A stretch of DNA of 64,000 nucleotides from Hyalella azteca (GCF_000764305.2 NW_025944682.1:168711-232710), one strand, 5' to 3'. Positions 49,034-61,244 are shown, counted from the first letter of the stretch. A program made the numbers and translations. The notes: a model not told the origin generated them from the letters alone.

Positions 49034-49430
49034 GATAATTAATGTTTATGGTAATATCATATCAATAAAGGAAAAACAAGTAATAATCACAGAAAATGTC
49101 ATTTATTCTACCTCTACATCATCTACAATGGAAGAGGACTTCAGAGTACTGTTAGTAATGGATGAGCACACTCTGCATGCTTCAAATGTTTTAAAATGAA
49201 GTTTTATTCCAAGTGTCCCGAGTAGCCCCGTTCCATGGGGCTACTCGGGACACTCCTTTTTATCTCCTGGCACCTTACGAATAGCATTTGGAATTTTTTT
49301 GGAGAAACCATGTGATAGCCCTTGCAAAGAGCTTTGAAATGAGCCTAAACTTGTTTATGAAATGTTTCATGGTAAGAAGTTATGAATGAAAACTGTTCGA
49401 AATCGTTCCGAGTAGCCCCGGTTGATGGTA

Positions 49431-52274
49431 AACATCAAAATGCATTTATTTATAGGGAGTAAAACCCATTTCAGATATTACCCCAATTCACAAAACATAG
49501 TCAAGTGGAACATAGAACAAATGGGCACTTCCTAAGCCAGTTAGCCAGAAATTTTTCCAAGCTACATCAGTCTCTTTTACTTTAGGTTAAGTAAGATATT
49601 ATTGGCTTCAATTTTCTTTTAGGATTAATTTACAACTGTCCATGCCATATGCAACATGGATTCTTTGCAACATGGATATAGATTATCCTTTTTATCCCCA
49701 GCTGCATGTTGATAAGAAAATCTATTGATATGAATTGAAATGAATAAATTCCAGAGAGATTAAAAATTTGAGATATTCTTCTGATACCTACTCAAATTCA
49801 TCCAAATGCTTTTTAATATCATAGCACTATGCAGAAACTTGAGAGCAATACAATATTTATATACGTTTGGCAAACAATCTGGAATATTGGACAGAAATTT
49901 GCAAAAATTGCATATAAGAAAAATTATTTTATAGGTGATTTATGAAAATTCTGGGAGAAAGTATGGTATTTTATTAATTTTTACTGAGGAAATTAGGCAA
50001 GTTGTATATGGATAGGCAACATAGCCTAATTAGAAAACATGGGCATTATTCTTATTCATGGGTGGTTCCTGTCCATAGTGGCTAATCAGACTTTTATAGA
50101 CTCTTCCTTTTCACGTCTTGTCACTCCTGTGAGGCTGTGAGTAGGCCAGTAAAGTTTGAATTGCATAAGTATATTCTAGCTTATTCTTTACTACTAAAAA
50201 TAGAAGTAATGGTGAAAATTTTGGAAATTCATCTTAAAATTTACTCTGTGTAGAAATTTAATCACTTTAGAATGTCCGAAATGTGATTTAAATTAACAAG
50301 GGTCCTTTCAGTGAAGTTTCATCTTTCATGGTCACATACTAGCATTATTATTAATATATAGGTATAGCATTATCATAAATACGTATATTATAATATTGTA
50401 CAAAATGTTTTACTAGATCAGGAAGTTAAACCTAATCTCAAATACCTTAACCTCTAATTTCAAACTCAAAGGCAAAGGTTGCTTTAAAAATAGTGATGAA
50501 TTCACATTATCACTGGCAATCATTAGGGCTTAATTCCAATCTGAACAACACAATGTCCAAGCTCTGCACACCGCCTGGGGCTGGTGGTACTGGTAACTGG
50601 TCATTGCATGTCGCATGATTAATGCAAATGATCAATGGTCATTGCATCATTTTCATTTCAATGTTATTGCAACATCAACTCACTTTTCTGGTATTTCTAA
50701 TGCCAATATGAACCATATAATATATATCATCTTTCATTAGTTTCATAGTAATGGCCTCTAAACTAAAGTCTATGTAAGAAGTAATGACACCCTTACTGTT
50801 ACTTGATCATGAAAATTTGTATAAAACAAGCTTGGAGTTGGAGCTGAAAATCAGATAACTTTAATGGCTACCTAGACATATCACTTTATCCCAATAACAT
50901 AACAGAATCCAGTCATAATCAAGGAAATATGAACATACATACTTATACTAATGCCACGTCCAACAGGCAATATTTTGGCTTCTATCATATGCTACTAATT
51001 CTGCACAATAAAATACATCTTTAGCGATAGCAAAACTATAATGAATCATACCCAACATGGCAAAGCTTCATGCGTGATGCGTCGGCAGTCGGCACTGTAT
51101 TTTAGTTCATTTAACACACCATCAGGCATCAACAATCTCTCAGCGAGATACATTCTGGTGATTGGTCAATTGGGCAGCGCATGCGCTGAGAGAAATTCAT
51201 TTCATTGGCTAGACGACGGGAACTCAACGCATGCGCATTTTCCGGTAGAAATGGGCAATGAAAAGTATAAATATATAATTTCATATATTTAATATCTTGA
51301 GATATATAATATCTTAAAACTATATTATATAAACTATTGATATAAATCTGTAAATATATGATCCGTAAATAATTAAATATATGGGAAATCTGAGCATACT
51401 GAATAATTGTTGATGATATCTTCTTTGAGGTGTAGTAAATGACCTCACACAGGTCGGTTTTCAGACCTGGACATGACAATTTATTTCAGGCTTGTAGTTG
51501 CATTATCAGTTGGGAGCCACTTCATTTGCTTTGATTATTGTGGCTTCACAGCCTCACAGGGTTTCCAATCTTCCGGTCCAATCAAAATAATTGAAGCCAT
51601 GTGTGTTACTTTTAGAGTGTCACCGAATCGACATTTACCCGAGCTAATTTCTTGACACTATTTTATGTATTTTCTGAAATTTACTGAAGAATGGGAAGAA
51701 AATGAGGTTTAATGTTGATTATATCTGGAGTGCTGAAGAAATGTAGAGAGCAAATGAAAAAAATTGATAGATAGGCTAGTGACTTTATTTGCATTCAGTT
51801 ACTTTGTGACATTCGGTATCGAAATTAGCAAAGCCACAATTGAACGCTCTGTGCCTTCGTGTTCAGACTACTTTTTGCATGTGACTGTTTTATATCAATA
51901 TGTGCAATTTTTGTTTTTTATATCGTGTTATAAGTTCTTAATTTTATCGCCGATCCCATATTTATAAGCAAAAAAGTTAAATATATAAGCATTCATATAA
52001 TTTTTCAAATATCACAATTGAGATATACTTATTTGCAAGTGAAATCAAAGTTCGAGATTATGAGAATCCGAAATCCGCAAGTCAGGAGATAAAGTTTCTC
52101 CGACTTTAATCAGAGTGTTTTGTTGCCAGTCACTGGTGGTCTCCAAAGCTCCAGTAATCATCAAACAAGAAGAAGAAGACAGTCACTGGTGAACTGTTAC
52201 CTGAAAGATAAATAATACCCAACCGTGCTCTTCTGCTGTGGCCTGTGGAAATCAGTGTAGGTCCAACTGCTACT
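49431..52274. other. Intergenic, no gene recognised
   Basis: AT-rich stretch, very AT-rich at 51.27-51.40 kb. No supported exon, apart from a possible POMP 5' exon at its right end. Confidence 0.5.
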
Positions 52275-55200
52275 ATGGTAAGTATTACTTCATTTTTTTC
52301 AATGACTGCCATGTACCTCAGTACCTGAGAGACTAGCAACTAAATTAATATATGTTATAGTTTAGTAATTTCACTTTGCTGAAAATGGGTGTGCATTCAC
52401 TGATTCAGCATTGTGTATGCGTAATGTGGGTGACTAAGTTGGCCTAAAAAATATCCACTTTGAACTTCCTGATATAGGCTATGACTAGAACTTTCCTTAT
52501 CCAGAATATTGGCATAATTTTTCCAAAATAGAAAGTAAAAACCTAATTTACAGGTGACTTTTTAAAATCTTCAACTTATATTCTCATGTTAACATGAGAA
52601 ACTGTATTGAAAAACCTACCCTACCTAGGTATGTGCACAAAGTACGCTCGAACGTAAACAATGCTGGCAAAATGGCGGACAGTCACTTTCCGCATTGGCG
52701 CATGTAAGGTATTTTATTTTGAAAGTCCGGCCAAAATGTTAGCTTAATCTGATTGACTTTTGTTTGGAAACGAACTAAAAAAACTTGAACTATGACATCA
52801 TTTTTTTTCAAGAAATGTCTATCAAGTACCTGCTTAGCTGGGATGTGCAAGAGGTAACATTTGGGCGAGAAGTAAACATGGATATCGTATTTTGAAATTA
52901 ATGAAAGATAATTTGAAATCAAGATGATAGTTTTTAGAGCATGCTCTCAAAATTTCAGAGCTTTGCAGCCATTCGGACAGTTTTTCTACCATGTCCTGTC
53001 GGGCTGTTTACGTTCAGTTCAGTCGTGAGTCAGTGAGGTATGCTGGTCCTGAAGTACTGCCGAGACTGAGACATGAGCTCGAGTATGAATATCTTCAAAA
53101 ACAGACTAGACGAAGCTATGCAGGAGTATATGTTCAGTCTTAAAATACCTAGCAAATTACGGAGCAGGCAATAAGTCCAGCAGCTATCTCAATCAAAGTG
53201 GCAAACCAGAGCTTTTTTTGGAATCAGTTCATTTTTAATTTTCCCTAAACTCAAGATTTAAACCAATTTCTTAAGTATGTAAGTACTTATATCATTAGTC
53301 TGCTTATATCGCAAGTTCACAAGGAATTTAAAAGCAAAGAAAACGCCAAGAAAATTCACCATATCGATATTGAAAACGTTTCAAAGTCCAGCTCCATCAT
53401 CAGTTCGACTAAACTACAAATGAATAAAATCTCTTTAAAAGTCAAAATCCAAAGACAGACATAAAACCTAAACAAGACCTAACATTATATCGAAATAAAC
53501 AGGACTAGTTATGAACAACATAGTTTAGTCGAACTGATGATGGAGCTGGACTCCGAAACGTTTTCAATATCGATATGGTGAATTTTCTTGGCGTTTTCTT
53601 TGCTTTTAAATTCCTTCTTAAGTATGATAATGCTGGTATCCATGATACTTTACTGGTCTACTTATAGGACTCAAAAATGAACTTGAGGGAGAGTCTAAAA
53701 AACTCTCTGCTTTGTCACTATGATCTCAATCAATCGTCAGTTATGGAAAGATCGGGTTCCAAAGGCCGGATCCCTTGTGAATCAAGTCACGAAAAGTTCA
53801 AGAATTGGCAACAGGCCATGGGCCTATGTCTTCAACGCCGACACTTCTATTCTATTCTATGAGATGAGACATGAGACAAGACATGAGAGAGTACATGAGA
53901 CAAGATATGAGACGAGATGTGAGATGAGACGCGAGACAAGACATGAGACGAGGAGATGAGACACGAGCCAAGACATATGAGATTGGACATGATACGAGAT
54001 GTGAGATGAGACGTGAGACAAGACATGAGACAAGGCATGAGATGAGGAGACAAGCATGAGACGAGACGTGAGATTGGACATGAGATGAGGAAATGAGACA
54101 CAAGACAAGGCATGAGATGAGGCACAAGACGAGATGAGATGAGACAATGCACAAGACGAGATGAGACGAGACACGAGACGAGATGTGACGAGGCACGAGA
54201 CAAGATGAGACGAGGCACGAAATGAGACACAAGACGAGATGAGACAAGGCACGAGACGAGATGAGACAAGGCACGAGATGAGATGAGACGAGGCATGAGA
54301 TGAGATGAGACGAGGCATGAGACGAGATGAGATGAGACGAGATGAGATGAGGCACGAGATGAGACGAGACAAGATGAGACAAGGCACGAGACGAGATGAG
54401 ATGAGGCATGAGACAAGATGAGATGAGGCACGAGACGAGATGAGATAAGGCATGAGACGAGATGAGACAAGGCACGACTCGCACGAGACGAGATGAGGCA
54501 TGAGACAAGATGAGACAAGGCACGAGATGAGATGAGATGAGGCATGAGACAAGATGAGACGAGGCACAAGACGAGATGAGATGAGGCACAAGACGAGATG
54601 AGATGAGGCACGAGACGAGATGAGACAAGGCACAAGACGAGATGTGACGAGGCATGAGACAAGATGAGACAAGGCACAAGATGAGATGTGACATGATGAT
54701 GATCAGTAGTTAATATTATTATTAATATCAATATTCACTAATATTTATTATAATTAGTTAAGAATTAAATTTAATATTAATAAAACTTATTATTATTACT
54801 AGTAAATTTTATTTGTGTATTCTATTTAATTTCATATTTTTAAGCTCAATTATGGTGCCAAGACCATGAAACTGAAATTTATTCCTTCCAATTCTGCCTT
54901 TAAGTAAAGTTATAGCATTCATATCTAGCAGTTGCACCCATTTCCCCCACCCACCTGGCCACCTGCAGTCAAAGTCTCAACCAAAATGTTTTATTCTAGT
55001 TAGAATAGATAGCCTACAACATGAGCTTTCCAATGGTACTAAAAACTTTGAAACTGGCTCATAGGAAACCTACAAATGATAGTTTTTCCAAAAAAAAGTG
55101 ACAGAAGTTGGTCCATTTTTGGGGTGAAATTGAAAAAAGGAAAAATTCATATCTTTTTCATTTTTTGACCTACTTCACTCATACTTATATGATATTTTTC

Positions 55201-58200
55201 TAAATTTTTTTCTCTTTTCAGTGGTGTAATTTTCATTACGATCAAAGGAAAAAATTTTTTGTGCACATACCTACCATACCATGTTACACCACCTTCCACT
55301 GCAGTGAAAATTGATAAACTGATTGCATTAGAAACTGCTACACTTCTGAAATCGCGCGTGGTTTGACATCCAATCCCGTGTTGGCAACGCCTCAACAACT
55401 TAACTAGTCATTTATCTGTAGGCTAGCGGACAAGTTTTTGCAATGAATACGTTCTAAAATAAAAATAAAATACTTAAAAAAACTTTTTAAAAAACCACGT
55501 TTTTCTTGTGGACTAAAAAGTAGAAAAAAAAATTGTGGCTCGCTCCAAAAAACGTGTGTCGGGCAGATTTATGATTAAAGCAAAAAGCACACAACACACG
55601 AATTTTGGAAATTTGATGGTGCCCGACCCACGTTTTTTGGGGCGAGCCACAATTTATTTTCTACTTTTTAGTCCACAAGAAAAACGTGTTTTTTAAAAAA
55701 GTTTTTTTAAGTATTTTATTTTCTCCTTTTTAGTCCGTTGCCACACATGAAAAACGTTGTTGCGAGCCAATTTACTTGCCCTGACGTATGTATCGATGAT
55801 ACGCAGCATAAGCGCCTGCTGGTCTATAACGTCAGCGCCCGCACGTCACACTATATATATAATATTTATATATACTTTACTCAATTAAGCTAATTTAGGT
55901 CTCTAATTGCTAGTTTTTATGATTGTATCTGAAATTGTTAGGTGAAAATAGCCTGCATGCTGAATTTCAGATCTCTAAAGCAATCAGAAGTGGGCTAACT
56001 TTTGTTGTCAATGTTAACAACAAACAAACAAACGTGAAGCTAAGCTAAGAAAAACGTGTTAAAAAACACATCCACACTTGCAAAAAATTCTCATGATTGG
56101 ACAATACCAAAAAAGTATTTGATATCACACAAAATTATGAGATAAACTGCCGTTTTTTCACTGCATACATTCACATCGAGCATTCTATGTTTACGTATGA
56201 GAAGATGGTGTCACACGTGCTTTTGTTTTGGTTGCGTCTAGTATGATTTCACAATAAATAGATTTGATTCACATTCCATTCTGAGATTTAAATGATTGAA
56301 ACTTTTTTAAATTATAAAAACCCATTTATGCGTTCCAGATTTGAATTTTTTTAATTTTTTGCCCTATTATGTTGAATTTATCTTATTAAATTCACTTTTA
56401 ATTCCGAATGATTTTGTCTGCCATCCCGAGTTTTCGAACGTTTTGTGTCTTTTAGAAATTGTACGTTATTTAAAATGGGAAACTATTTCATTATATAAAA
56501 CATAGAGCATGTACCATAGTGCATTAATAATACAATTTAATTCAATAAAAATTAATTTTTAATTTAAAAAATATAATCAGATTTTTAATTCAACATTTTT
56601 CTAATAGAATTTAATTCTACAGCATGCACCATCTAGTGTATTAAATAATAAAATTTGATTTAGTAAAATTTAATTTTAATTAATTTTTAAATTTAATTCT
56701 ACAGCTTCAACTGGTAAAAATGAGCATCATAGGAATGAAAGTAAAACTGTCATTCATAAATCACAAATTGAATGACATTGGATGGATTTGATAGGTATTT
56801 TATTGATCCTGTTTGTATAGGTATAAGAACAGAAATGATGCTTCTATTTCAGAATGATAATGAAAATGTTCCTACTATTTCAGAAACTTTTCTTGAATAC
56901 ACGTGAGATCGTCATTTGTCATTCGTGAGGAGCTGCAAGAAAAAAAAGCACTGTTTTTGATGTAAAAAAATGTTTTTCAATTAAAAGAAATGCAATACTT
57001 GATTTTTGGAAATACGATGCTAAAATTAACGATCGGTATTAGAATTCAATAGACGTTACGATTTCAGAATTATCTTCAAAAAGTTTGTTTTCGTTCATTT
57101 GATCAGAAGTTTTTGTTCGTTAGATCAGAAGTTTTCGTTCGTTTGATCAGAAGTTTTCGTTCGTTTGATCAAAAGGTTTTGTTTGTTTGATCAGAAATTT
57201 TTGTCCGTTTGATCAGAAACAGAAAAAGTTTTCGTTCGTTTGATCAGAAACAACATAATTATTCATTCTCTTGCACTGAGTATACGAATGATTAATTGGA
57301 CTCCATTACTACTACCAGGAAAGCTTGATATAAGCTTTATGTCCATTCGATAAATGGAGTTTATTTAGGCTCTACTGACCATAATAGCCTAATAGGTAGA
57401 ACGATGCTACATATTTGAGGCCATCCAATGATCGGTTGACGGCTATGACTCTTGATACCACTGTACAAATATTGTGGTAGACACATCATATAGATGTTTC
57501 AATGCAAAGATTCTTATTTAAAGGATAATAAATCAATTCGTAATTGTTTACTCCCACCTATAGATATAAATGAACCTCATTCAATATATTTTAAATGCTT
57601 TTCATGAATTTGCATTAAAATATTTATTTTGAAATCAACCATGTCAGAGTAATGAAATAATTTGTTCACGTTTTAGGCTTCCAAAAATATTTCAAACCTC
57701 TATCAGAAATATCATAATCAATCATTCTCTTGCATTGAGCATATGAACGTTATGCATCGTGCTGCCGCTGCCACGATCGTCATTCGTTTCTGTCATTTGC
57801 ATGCCGGGGGCCTGCCTTCGTTGTTCTATGTTGTCTCGCTCCCATGAATTGCATGTTTAGTGTGTGCATCATGTAGCTAATTACGTTATGAAGTTTAGTT
57901 CTTTGCTGTCATATTAAGAGACAAATCTTTAACAAACTAGTACTTTTTATAATTTTAATTGTTGAGTGAAAGCTGCAGACATGCAACATTTTCAAGTGAT
58001 TACTTTATAGAAACTTTGCATACCTTTACCTATACGTGTTTAAGCCTATAAGAAGTTTATTTTTTGACTCAAATTATGTTGTATCGAAAAACTGGTCTAG
58101 GTGTATCGAGAATAATATATGAACTGTAAATTTTAGAATTCTATTCTGCTTCAACAAAAGCCTAAAACTAAGTGGGCCTATTTGACCAAAGCTACCCAAA

Positions 58201-61200
58201 GTGGGATGTTAGGAAGAATCCACCCATGAATTAGACAAAATGCCCATGAATCTGGGTAATTTTATACATTTCTATCATCTATGGCCTATCTCCATTATTT
58301 TCATTACAAAATACAAAAAAATATCCCATTTCATCTGCAATGTTGGGAAACTTTGCCCAATACCTATTTCAAATTAACTTGCCAGGGTGCAGAAAGTTAC
58401 TGAATGTCTGAAGATCATTGGTGTCTGGTGATGCCTCAGTGCTCAGTGGCAAAAGTTATGCCTTCAGAAGATCTTGCTGAAACATTTGGTTTGAAATTAT
58501 TGCATTTTTGATGTTCAATTTATTCAAAAATCTTTGGCAACATTAAATGCAGAACATGAAGAACTATTTACTAATATACTTTAATATATAATATATTAAA
58601 TTTAATTTAATATATCTTTATCTATTTATATTTACTAATATACCTCTTTCTGAAACCATTGATATTTGTCTCAATTCATTGTTTAAAGATGTCAATGACC
58701 TTGTCATGGGTTTTAAACACAATTTTTTCAAATCTCTCCTTGAATTATCTGTGCTAAGCTCAATTTTTGTATTTGCTGGCAAGTTTTCCAGACAAATCGA
58801 CAGTTTGGGCATAGGACTTCCACTTGGCCCTACCTTTGCCAATATATTCATGTGTTTTCATGAGGCTACATGGTTGGCCAATTGCCCTCTTGATTTTAAG
58901 CCAATTTTTTATAACTGATATGTTGATGATTTTCACTTTTTACAAAGTAAAACACAACTTTACTACAACTTTTTTGATTTTTAAGCACCCCTCTCATGTG
59001 GGCCTTTTCTTTGACTATCTTAATCTCCAACATAACTCTATCAAATTCACCATGTAGCTGGAATCAGACAATAGCTTGTCTTTCCTTGATTGCAAAATTA
59101 CCAAATCTAATGGCCGTTTCCAAACTTCTGTTTTTAGAAAATCAACATTTACCGGCTTAAGCACCAGCATTTTTAGCTTTTGCTCCTTTCGTTTGAAGTT
59201 AAATGGGGTCCAAACATTGATAAACCACGGCTTTTGCATTTGTTCTACTTTCCTAGCCATGCACTTGGAATTTGAATTGTTGCGCAATATCTTTTCACAA
59301 AATGGCTTTCCATCACACCTGGTGTTCACCCAAACTAAAAAGTTTATGTCCAAGCAATATACTGCAGTCGTTCCCAAGTGTGACAATAGCAAAGTTGTTT
59401 ACTGTTCTTTTCCCTACTTTGGACCCACATCTGAGACTATGTCAAAGGAATTAAAAGTTTTATTTGCTAAATATCTTCCGGATGTAAATCTTCATCTTCA
59501 TGTGTTGCTGGTTAACAATTTTAGAATCAGCTCGTTTTTCAGGTATAAGGATACCCTACCTGTTCTTATGCGATCATCACTAATTTACAGATATAGTTGT
59601 GTGCAGTGCGCATAGGCAAACGTTGGTATGATGGCATGTAATTTCTATACTAGGCTGGCTGAGCATAAGGGCAGGAGTTATAGAACGGGGAACCTACTTT
59701 CACATCCACCTTATTCTGCTATATGTGTTCATGCCAAGCAGTGCAACACTGATAGTGATTTCAAAATTCTAGCTTCTGCATCTGGTGTTAGTGATCGACG
59801 AATTTTGGAATCCCTGTATATATTCAAACAGAAGCCTAGTCTGAATGCTGCTTTTAGCTCCTTTCCTCTTGAAATAGTAAATAGATAGGCTATTTACTAG
59901 CATTATTTTCATGTCTTATTTATTTATTTTCCATTTAGAAACCCGACAGTGCATTTTACTTTACTAATTGATTTATTTGTGTTTCTCGGACTGAATTTTT
60001 TCTGAACAGAATTTTGTGTTATGAACTGACGATGGAGCTGGACTCCAAAATGTTTTCTCTTATAAAGATATGGTGAATTTTTGTGGTATTTTCTTTGCTT
60101 TTAAATTCCTAGTTAACTTGTAGGCATTTTCATTGACCCAAACTTTTATAATTTATGAATCTAGCAGTTATTTTCCTCTCTAAATTACAGTACCAACACC
60201 ATTGATTGATACCTACTAAAAGAAGAAGAAAGACTTGCTTTTTGTATGGCCATGTGCATTTGTACAATATTTTTTCTTATTTGTAGTAAAAACTCTCAGC
60301 CACATTTTTACTGGTGCACAACTTCTTATTTAGATCCCATATCTATTTAATGTGACTAAGAAATTCAGAATAGCCTCATATCGCAGAAATGAAAGTGGAT
60401 GTTTTTAGTAAAATACTAATGCTGAACTTTCTTAAGAGTATTTTTTTTAATTTTACGATTAAATTTATGATAGTTTATTTCCTAATTATTTTTGCCAGTA
60501 TTTCATTTCAGCAAAGAAGTTTGCACTATTGAATTACTAAATGTGAGTGTTCTGTACAGGCACTCTGCTCCCAAAATTCTGCCCTGGCTGTTTCTAGCCA
60601 AGAGTTTGACTATGGCTCAACCAATGGTCCGAGCGTAGGGGCTGACAGTTTGATGCTGAGAGCTCCTATGACAACTAGAAAAATGCATCCTGTTGAATCT
60701 TCTGAACGCACTTATCAGGAGAGACAAGAAAAACTCGAGCTCCAAATGGCAACTCGTACTTTTGGTCTTGGATTTGCAATGCATCGACGACATGAGAGAG
60801 CTGCAGTAAGTTATTTTATACAAGTTTTTTTTAATTGGATAAATCCTAATGTAGTTTACCCCTATAGTGCATAATAATTGCCATGTATGATACCAAGTTA
60901 TTTTTGTTCAAACATCTGTTTTTTTTGTGCAAATATCCATCAATTTGTTTGGTTAGAATATGTGAAAATGTACTTGTATCAGCTTCATTGCATTTGACCC
61001 AATGTGAAGATTTGGTACTACTATGATCTTTTATGTATTCGAAAGTTTCAAAATTTGAACTGCACAGGCCGGCTTCGCGGGCATTGGTCACTTGAACGGC
61101 GTGCTGCCGCGCTCGAACGCCATGCACGACGCTCTCACAGCACGCGACGTCGAGATCGACTTCTCAGACACCCTCGCCCTGGACGTGTTCTCTCAAAGGT

Positions 61201-61244
61201 CCCCTCACGAGCTCATGGAACGAGCGCTTACGGGAAAATTCTAA
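52275..61244 (+). CDS. POMP: Proteasome maturation protein POMP/UMP1
   Basis: UMP1-family factors chaperone assembly of the 20S proteasome from half-proteasomes and are degraded on completion. Two sure exons, 60560-60805 and 61068-61244, join in phase 0 and encode 140 residues. They align to human POMP along the length: HPVESSERTYQERQEKLELQ against HPLELSEKNFQLNQDKMNFS, then GLGFAMHRRHER for GLFAPLKLQMEF, then LPRSNAMHDALTARDVEIDF for LPFLSSSNLSLDVLRGNDET. Neither sure exon supplies a start at the right place. ATG at 52275-52277 is followed at once by a GTAAGT donor and would add one Met, giving 141 residues, the human length. That first exon is a proposal; the two main exons are well supported. 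Confidence 0.75.
53091..53173 (+). pseudogene. LINE ORF2 C-terminal tail remnant, copy 2
   Basis: Reads IFKNRLDEAMQEYMFSLKIP before a TAA, homologous to the fragment at 3.11 kb. It lies in the proposed POMP intron 1. Confidence 0.6.
53321..53616. mobile_element. Penelope-associated inverted repeat, arms ~96 bp
   Basis: Arms 53321-53416 and 53521-53616 are near-perfect reverse complements around a ~104-bp spacer. The right arm reads TAGTTTAGTCGAACTGATGA through TTTGCTTTTAAATTCCTT. The same sequence, more diverged, ends the Penelope-like element at 60.0-60.1 kb, so each arm is probably a terminal piece of that family. Confidence 0.85.
53529..53566 (+). ncRNA. Hammerhead-ribozyme-like core
   Basis: CTGATGA (53534-53540) is followed by a GGAG/CTCC stem around CTGGA, then GAAACGT. 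These are the two conserved core boxes of a type I hammerhead with a minimal ACGT stem III. GAA before CTGATGA can pair with TTC after the cleavage position, giving a short stem I. Hammerheads are known in Penelope-like elements. The mirror copy in the left arm, read on the minus strand, also keeps CTGATGA and GAAACGT. One extra U precedes the stem II pairs, so activity is uncertain. Confidence 0.55.
53729..53862 (+). mobile_element. SINE-like element, copy 2
   Basis: Near-identical to the reverse complement of 20745-20885, ending with CAACGCCGACACTTCTATTC and a (CTATT)n tail. A large GAGAY satellite begins exactly at the end of the tail. Confidence 0.75.
53862..54700. repeat. Degenerate pentanucleotide satellite (GAGAY/GAGGC)n
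   Basis: About 840 bp of GAGAC, GAGAT, AAGGC and ACGAG blocks, purine-rich on this strand. All three minus-strand frames stay open for more than 800 bp and give Ser/Leu/His repeats, an effect of the repeat. Confidence 0.94.
54847..55125 (+). repeat. Dispersed repeat family C, copy 2
   Basis: Same order of blocks as copy 1 at 31.74 kb (ATGGTGCCAAGACCATGAAA, TAGAATAGATAGCCTAC, GGCTCATAGGAAACC). The copies are diverged by many substitutions and small indels. Confidence 0.75.
55464..55722. mobile_element. Foldback element, ~100-bp arms
   Basis: The arms run from AATAAAATACTTAA through GTGTCGGGC and back from GCCCGACCCACG to TTAAGTATTTTATT, around a spacer of about 55 bp. Words such as GTGGCTCGC / GCGAGCCAC and TGTGGACTAAAAAGTAG / CTACTTTTTAGTCCACA are exact or nearly exact complements. 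No coding capacity. Confidence 0.9.
55723..58640. other. AT-rich intron or intergenic, no gene
   Basis: Contains duplicated AT-rich blocks near 56.48-56.70 kb (both with GCATG-ACCAT) and two copies of CATTCTCTTGCA-TGAG near 57.27 and 57.73 kb. No exon recognised. Confidence 0.5.
57095..57250. repeat. Tandem repeat of ~22 bp (TTTTCGTTCGTTTGATCAGA)n
   Basis: Six or seven imperfect units of AGTTTTCGTTCGTTTGATCA, with T/C variants and one small insertion. Confidence 0.88.
58640..60110 (+). pseudogene. Penelope-like retroelement, decayed RT and GIY-YIG endonuclease
   Basis: Penelope-like elements encode a reverse transcriptase and a GIY-YIG endonuclease. Visible in order: LGIGLPLGPTFANIFM near 58.81 kb (RT motif before the active site), YVDD at 58919-58930 (RT catalytic motif) right after an in-frame TGA, a long linker containing YCSFPYFGP and FRISSFFRYKD, YRYSCVQC (the Cys pair of the endonuclease), a TAG, then ANVG in place of the YVG/YIG motif and TRLAEHKG. 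A frameshift separates the RT part from the linker. The 3' end near 60.03-60.11 kb matches the inverted repeat at 53.3-53.6 kb, but its hammerhead core is mutated (CTGACGA, AAAATG). The copy is not functional. It lies in the proposed POMP intron. Confidence 0.85.

Larger units (their letters stand above)
47251..49430. mobile_element. 2.2-kb DNA transposon remnant with CCGGGGCTACTCGG termini
   Basis: Left end TACCGTCAACCGGGGCTACT and right end AGTAGCCCCGGTTGATGGTA are inverted repeats with one mismatch. Subterminal copies of GGGGCTACTCGGGACA recur at 48.12 and, inverted, near 49.21 kb. TA at each outer edge could be a target duplication. No transposase was recognised, and several elements are nested inside. 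Confidence 0.75.

Noticed and set aside
53847..54731. Minus-strand frames up to 294 residues rich in Ser, Leu and His
   Set aside because: The pentamer repeat lacks stops in all three minus frames; there are no splice sites and no domain.
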